DNA of 64,000 nt from Flammula alnicola (taxonomy: Eukaryota; Basidiomycota; Agaricomycetes; Agaricales; Strophariaceae). Made by a program: the position numbers and the translations under genes. The stretch is taken from contig JADNRV010000186.1 of NCBI GenBank assembly GCA_015499995.1, forward strand, positions 1 through 64,000, in the 5' to 3' direction. Positions within the stretch are counted from its first letter, which is position 1, and every line of letters starts with the position of its first letter. This document shows positions 58,398-64,000 of this stretch, in pieces. Under the pieces are notes generated by a model. That model saw nothing but the letters and a program-made list of their open reading frames with translations. It did not search any database and had not been told where the DNA came from.

Positions 58398-60013
58398 CTA
58401 CTGAGTACCAGTGACAGTCTGAGCACGTTTGGCACGTTCCGCATCCAGCCTCTGTTGAGAAGTTGCCATTGCACTATGTGTAGCAGACCTATTGCCATGC
58501 GACGCTGCCGGAAAGATTTTTCTATAAAGTAAATTAGTGATCTTGAGCCTCGCATAAAATCTATGGAATACACCTGTTCCACCACTGCAAAAGGAGAGAA
58601 ACACCTCTTTTCGATACTGGATCTTGCGCCCCTTCAAAGAAGTTGGTGACGAAATTGTAAAAAGAAGGGTAGTGGACGCCGGCATGCAGGTGTGTCCAAT
58701 CCTTAGCATTTGAGAGGGAAAAAATGAGCTTGAGGGCCCTTCGTCAGATAAGTACACATCACATATACATTGAAAACTTACTTGTACAGCAGCATATGCA
58801 ATTGAGCGTGGCGAAACCCGGTGGTTCAAGTGCAGTGTTGAGGCGACATCACGGCGCCGAGATGAGGTCTTTGCCAATTCATTTTCTTCGTGAGCTGAGG
58901 AAGGAGAGGTGAAGATATGCCGATACACCTGAAATTCGTGATTAGCATATCGGTTCAGAGCTGTGAGGCGCTTTGACTTACGCGCACAAGTAAAGGACCT
59001 TTCAAGAAGCCCACCTCAGGAGCTGCTGGGTTTCCCGACTCTTTCTCATACAGGCAACAGAAGAAAAAGCTTGAGGCCATGTCAAAGCCCAGTTCCATGT
59101 TGCGCAGATTTGCCCGGACCCTGGCTGCCATGTTAATTGCGTGAAAGATACAAAAGTTCTAAAAAACATACTCAGGATCATCCCAGTCATAATCGATGGG
59201 ACAGAGAAGGCGGCCTGTAACATCATTTCCAATACCTCTATTCTGGCGATCGAGGACAGCCAAAGGGGGATTAGGAGCAGGGATACGCTTATTCAACCAG
59301 TCTGCAACAACTACCTTCAACTTGCTGGTATCATCGCTTCGAGCATCATTAGCCCCGGCTTGCAGCTGATAGAAACTGAAATTAATGAAGTTGAAAGCAG
59401 GAAGGTAGAAAGATTTACAGGAGCCAAGTAAGACGCAAGGTTGTCAGCTTCGTCAGCTTGGGCGGCCTTATCCTGGAAGCCGGGAATGAGTGTGTTCAAG
59501 AGCTGAACAGCGGTGTGGCAGCGTTTGCGGCTGTCACATCACACATGTCACTGAGTCAATCACTTCAACCTGAAGAAAGAATGTTTCCGCTCACTCCTTT
59601 CGTTCTTCCTCAATCTCCTCTGGCGTCATTCCAAAGAAATCAATAACGTCCAACTCTTCCAGCTCCTCTGAATCTAGACAAGTGAGAGCAACATGTTTGT
59701 CTGACTTGGTGAGCAGATCGGAAAGGTCGTGATAGAGATCCACAACCTTACGGATTCCTCGACCAGGCTGAGTTGCTGAATCCGACTTACTACTACCACA
59801 CAATGCGCAAGACAAGGTCAGCAGTGTCTTTGAATATTTGAGTATTATCACTCACCGTTTCTTGGCGCTTCCACCTGACTCTAGACGATTGAGGGTATCT
59901 TGAAGTGTGGAGGCTTTCCTCTTGTAGAACTCAAGCTGAGCATCTGCGCTGCCAGCTAGGGGAGAACTCTGACTCGCCAGAGACCGGTTGTCGTTATCGT
60001 CAGAGAAGGACAT
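58398..60013 (-). CDS. DUF6698-type protein
   Basis: Start ATG at 60011-60013; exon 1 59856-60013, exon 2 59595-59792, exon 3 ending in LASYLAP from 59530, then further exons to TAG at 58398-58400. Introns are about 50-65 bp. The order of motifs is QLEFYKRKASTLQDTLNRL (coiled coil), LLNTLIPGFQDKAAQADEAD, ANDARSDDTSKLKVVVADWL, GRLLCPIDYDWDDPEVRANL, YRHIFTSPSSA, DWTHLHAGVHYPSFYNFVTN and a Lys/Arg/Gln-rich tail. The ARSDDTS...ADWL, RLLCP.DYDWDDPE and FTSPSSA blocks are those of the basidiomycete DUF6698 family, whose function is unknown and which often sits near transposons. It is divergent from the small coiled-coil gene and Plavaka transposase, with a ~450-bp shared upstream region. Confidence 0.75.
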
Positions 60014-60467
60014 CCTTTAGCAAGGCAGGAGGATAACGGAGTCATACACTTTTCTTATAGGTAGGGACAGAGGATATACTGTAACTCCGAGTCCGTCCTT
60101 CCGGTATTTGATATTTCCAGTTGGTGAGCTTTGTCCGATTTTTCCCGTTCCATTATCGTACTATTTTGATTTCTTTTTATTCAGCCTACTTTGCAGCTTG
60201 CCGGAATATCTTTAACGGCCAAAGAATCAACTCGTAATGCATCGCAGTACTCGAAAATCACCGCAATCAGCCACTGTCAAATGTGACCCGTTAACTGAAC
60301 CAAGCCTGAGCTCAGCCATTCGAGGAGAAAGGACAATACGAGAGGCCCGGAAAAGTGCTATCAATGCTAATATATCCACTAAAAAGTACGCGCTATAGCA
60401 ACATTTAATATTGCGAACTCATTCATATTTTCATAGAATCTTCGAAAGCCATGCTCTTGATTCCCAA
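60014..60467. promoter_or_regulatory. Shared divergent upstream region
   Basis: It separates the DUF6698 start codon from the start of the coiled-coil gene. It presumably drives both. No specific element identified. Confidence 0.4.
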
Positions 60468-60854
60468 ATGGACTCTCAAGAGTGGCTAATGCACACCGTA
60501 GGGTCTTCAAACGAACTTGACGCACCCTCATCTGGACTCGCGACCCCTGCCAAAAACTCAGAGCGTTTGGAACCACTCGGCGACTCGGAAGTGAGAGCCG
60601 TTCCATCTCAAGAAGACTTTGTCAAATTTCGACTTCACCTCGACCACATCCATCGCGCCCGGGAACTAGAAGTCCAGCACCATACCATTATTGAAAACAT
60701 GGTAGTCGATCTTTTTGAGAAACTCAAGGTCAAAGACGAGGAGCTTCGTGCGAAGGATCATGAGATTGAGATGAAGGACAAGGAACTCCAGGAGATGAGG
60801 CATTTTATGGCAACACTAGGACAGAAGATGGTTGTAAAATCTCAGAAGTGTTGA
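60468..60854 (+). CDS. Small coiled-coil protein, 128 residues
   Basis: Single exon from ATG 60468. The first third is Ser/Pro/Ala-rich; from about residue 50 the sequence is a continuous amphipathic helix (FVKFRLHLDHIHRARELEV, VVDLFEKLKVKDEELRAKDH, KDKELQEMRHFMATLGQKM) with clear heptad spacing. No domain recognised. It lies 250 bp upstream of the Plavaka gene on the same strand and could be an accessory gene of that element or a host gene. Confidence 0.6.
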   Translation: MDSQEWLMHTVGSSNELDAPSSGLATPAKNSERLEPLGDSEVRAVPSQEDFVKFRLHLDHIHRARELEVQHHTIIENMVVDLFEKLKVKDEELRAKDHEIEMKDKELQEMRHFMATLGQKMVVKSQKC

Positions 60855-61101
60855 CAACTCTGTTTTATACTGTTATTAACAACTTTTAGTTGAATTGGTG
60901 GTCTTTGAACGTCCGAACAGCCAGCTTCAAATCTTGTTGAAAGACCACGTGATACCGATTTGCCGGTCAAGTCTTTCCGTCTCTCTCCGTCCTTTACTCT
61001 GCCAGTCTTTGCTGCTCCCTGTAGCAAGATACGGCATAATGTACATTCGGAAAATTCTTCTGCTTATATTTTTTCTCTCTCTCACTGCCTTGATCTGTGA
61101 T

Positions 61102-64000
61102 ATGTTTACCTGCAGTCCAGGATGTCCCCGTAACTTCACCTCGACAACACTTTCTGGCATCAACATACATCGCCAAAAATGTCTTGCATATCACAAATCT
61201 ACCCAAGACAGTCAATCACTTCGTCAGAAGCTTCAAGCGCAGAAGGCGAAGGCGAACGTGATGCAGTCTCGACATCTTGGAACTCGACGGTCATCAGGAG
61301 CAGCAAATGCGGCAAGCACAGTGCGTTTGTCAATATTGCATAATGGTTGGCACAATATTCTAACAATACCTCAGATGCCAATTGCGGGCCCTAGTACAAT
61401 TGACATGGCCAATTTCGCACCTGATGATATGTACATGGGTGATGATATATATATGGATATCGATGAACCTGGTCTTTCCGACCCAGGAACCATGGCGCAA
61501 TCTCCACCACTGCCAGCAACTACCGCCTCAGGTCGCCCACGAAGGAATTACGCCCTTCCTGCCAGATATCGCGATGTTTATCCAGAAGGCCCTATACCCA
61601 TTGTTCAGCCACCAACAGAGCCTGCTCCCCTCATTCAGCGCGTCATTCTGATTGTGCGGAATCCATTATCTACACTTGCCAATGTATTTGGGATGTGGAA
61701 GAAATATTTATATCGCCCTTCTTACGATCCGGATGCTTGTCTCTTGCCAGAAGACCTTTATCGACCGCATGACATGAATAGTCTGCCTTCAAACCCTCCT
61801 CGAGAGTCAGTCCACCAGGCGGAAGAAACTGAGAACGCATCATCCGACTGTGACTTGGAAGAGCCCTCCGTTTATAGAAACAAGACCGTCGAGATGGTGA
61901 TGGACTGGCAAAACACTGGCAGCTCACAGAAATCGGACCTCGAGGTCAACCGTCTTATAAACGAGGTTATATTTCATCCTGATTTCAACGTGGAGGAGCT
62001 CAAACACTTTAACGCACAACGAGAGAATCAAAGGGCAGATGCCGCAGATCAAAAATCACCCCTATTGCGATCATTTAAAGAAGCAAGTGTCGACATCGAG
62101 GTTCCATCTGGTAGCAAGCATGTCCCGTCGAAGAAGTTCTCTATACCTGGCCTTCACTATCGCAAAATCACGACCGAACTTAAAGCCGCATTCGAGAGCC
62201 CTTTGGCTTCGAAATTTCATTACACACCGTACAAACTCTTTCGGAAATGCCCTTCCAGTGGATCCGAGGAGGAAAAGCATGAACGTGTCTATTCCGAGTT
62301 GTATGACTCCGATGTTTTTCTTGATGAACACGACAAAGTCCAGCGTGCGCCCACAGATGACTCAACCTGTAAACGAGAGAAGAGCGTTGCAGCCCTTATG
62401 TTTTGGTCAGACGCAACCCACCTCGCGTCTTTCGGCACAGCGAAGATGTGGCCAATCTACATGCTCTTGGGCAATCTTTCCAAATATGTACGCGCTCAGC
62501 CGAATTCTGGTGCGACAAGCCACATTGCCTATATCCCATCCTTCCCCGACTCGCTACAAGACGATCTGAAGACATTTCATCATAAGTGGGATACCCAGCA
62601 AAAGGATATTCTCACCCATTGTCGTCGAGAACTCATGCACGCGGTCTGGAAGTTCTTGCTCGATGACGACTTCCGCCATGCATACACCTATGGGATTGTC
62701 ATTCGCTGCCAGGATGGGATTGAACGTCGTATTTATCCTCGCATATTCACATATTCTGCAGATTATCCGGAGAAGTAAGTCACTCTCTTATTGCTTCGTC
62801 AAATGTTCGTAATCTGAAATTTTGTTATTCTTTCTATAGAGTATTACTCGCTACCATCCGTGATCAAGGTCTCAGCCCATGCCCGCGTTGTCTTGTATCA
62901 AAGTCAAAGCTAGACCAGATGGGTCTAGTATCCGATATGAGGACTCGCATTGTGAAGGCTCGTAAATATCTTGTCGAGGTTGTCAATGAAGCAAGGAAAG
63001 CCATCTACAAGCTTGGTATGCCAATTGGTGGAGCAGTCGTTCAACGATTGCTTAAGCCGACTTCGTCAGTCCCAACAATGGTTAGTGACTCGGATGTTCG
63101 AAGTTCATGATTAAGTCCATTCTAATGATTCGTCATCCCCAGAATGCATTTATTGAACAGCTTGGTCCCGATTTTGATCTTTCGCGTATGCTGGTTGTAG
63201 ATTTTATGCATGAGTTTGAGCTGGGAGTGTGGAAGTCTCTCTTCGTACATCTGATTAGGATCCTTCATGCTGCAGCTCCAGGTGGAAAGCTTGTTGCTGA
63301 ATTGGATGAACGGTATGTTTTCAATGTTGACATTCTATTACAAGAAGTGTTAATCTATTTCAGATTCCGGCACATCCCTCAGTTCAGCCAAACCATTCGA
63401 AGGTTCACCAACAACGTTTCTGAGATGAAGAAGCTGGCAGCCCGCGATTACGAAGATCTATTACAGGTATAGTCATCTTACGAAACCACAGTGCATTGTG
63501 CTTACTCGCACTTAGTGTTCCATACCAGCGTTCGAAGGTCTGCTGGAAGAACCTCACAATAGACGCCTCATGAAGCTATTGTATCGGACTGCGGAATGGC
63601 ATGGATTTGCAAAACTCCGTGTGCATACAGACTCGACACTCGAACACTTGGAACAACTAACAAAAGAGTTTGGTCTGTTAATGAGGCAGTTCCAAGATTT
63701 GAGCTGCTCTCAATTCCAGACATTCGAGCTTCCGCGAGAGGTGGCGGCACGGAATAGGCAGCAGCAGCGAGCGCAGGCGAAGTCATCACATACCACGATT
63801 CAAGTTCAAGCAGCCCAACCGGTGCCGGTCACGTCAGCAGAACAAATGCCCGGCCTATCACAATCGAGCATTAGTTCAGCAGCACCACCTTCAGCCAATG
63901 CGAATGTACCTGGACTATCAACGACGGCTCCTTCCAACCCCGAAGTCAATCTCCCTCCACCACAACCATCGTCTTCTGCAGCACCGACCTCAGGATCTCG
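61102..64000 (+). CDS. Plavaka-type transposase, incomplete at window end
   Basis: Exons: 61102-61320, 61375-62774, 62840-63080, 63143-63312, 63364-63466, 63516 to the window edge; introns 49-65 bp with matching phases. It starts with a C2H2-like finger (MFTCSPGCPRNFTSTTLSGI, then HRQKCLAYH), a feature of Plavaka proteins. Further markers are RPRRNYALPARYRDVYPEGP, ALMFWSDATHLASFGTAKMW (catalytic-type Asp), PVYMLLGN-like PIYMLLGNLSKYVRAQP, AYIPSFPDSLQDD, FTYSADYPEKVLLATIRDQG, CPRCLV and VDFMHEFELGVWKSLFVHLI (His/Glu region). Plavaka is a CACTA-related DNA transposon family expanded in Agaricomycetes. The frame is intact as far as it can be read, so this copy may be active. The start was chosen at the zinc finger. 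Confidence 0.85.

Overview
The window is eukaryotic and reads as an Agaricomycete (mushroom-forming basidiomycete) chromosome end. Nearly every credible gene splits into small exons with GT-AG introns of about 46-80 bp. The repeat content is typical of that group: a telomere-attached Penelope-like (Coprina-type) retroelement, a KDZ transposase, a Plavaka transposase, a LINE, hAT-type MITEs and F-box families. The telomere lies to the left, because short CCCTAA tracts on the + strand join the retroelement units. Exon coordinates below come from reading splice sites and frames by eye; no alignment or search was run.

Region 1 (1-6740) is a subtelomeric stack. A distal non-coding unit (1-1336) is followed by a direct terminal repeat (1337-1450) carrying CCCTAACCC, a Penelope-like element with ORF1 and an endonuclease-lacking reverse transcriptase (1511-5227), a long 3' region, a second terminal-repeat copy with what looks like a complete hammerhead ribozyme (6589-6656), and a CCCTAA tract (6722-6737).

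Region 2 (6886-13109) starts with host-like genes: a BAH-PHD chromatin reader, a divergent-type 2OG-Fe(II) oxygenase on the minus strand, a 23-bp minisatellite, a proline-rich gene with a SAM-like tail, and a Tc1/mariner-like transposase. Region 3 (15600-29800) holds a frameshifted F-box pseudogene, a NIMA-type kinase with a long coiled-coil tail, two tandem F-box genes with a near-identical 5' half, a decayed MYND-finger gene and an intron-dense DUF4360 secreted protein gene.

Region 4 (31500-45900) is dominated by mobile DNA: two inverted-repeat elements, a KDZ transposase gene split by a 647-bp hAT MITE with a perfect 8-bp target duplication, two related zinc-finger (GRF-like) genes, a second MITE and two unusual palindromes. 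Region 5 (48500-64000) has an unrecognised 579-residue gene, a degraded minus-strand LINE ending in a poly(A) tract, and a DUF6698 gene divergent from a small coiled-coil gene and a Plavaka transposase that runs off the window end.

The best candidates for something new are the hammerhead ribozyme and intron-retention architecture of the telomere-attached retroelement, and the two hairpins with a shared apical sequence but unrelated arms.
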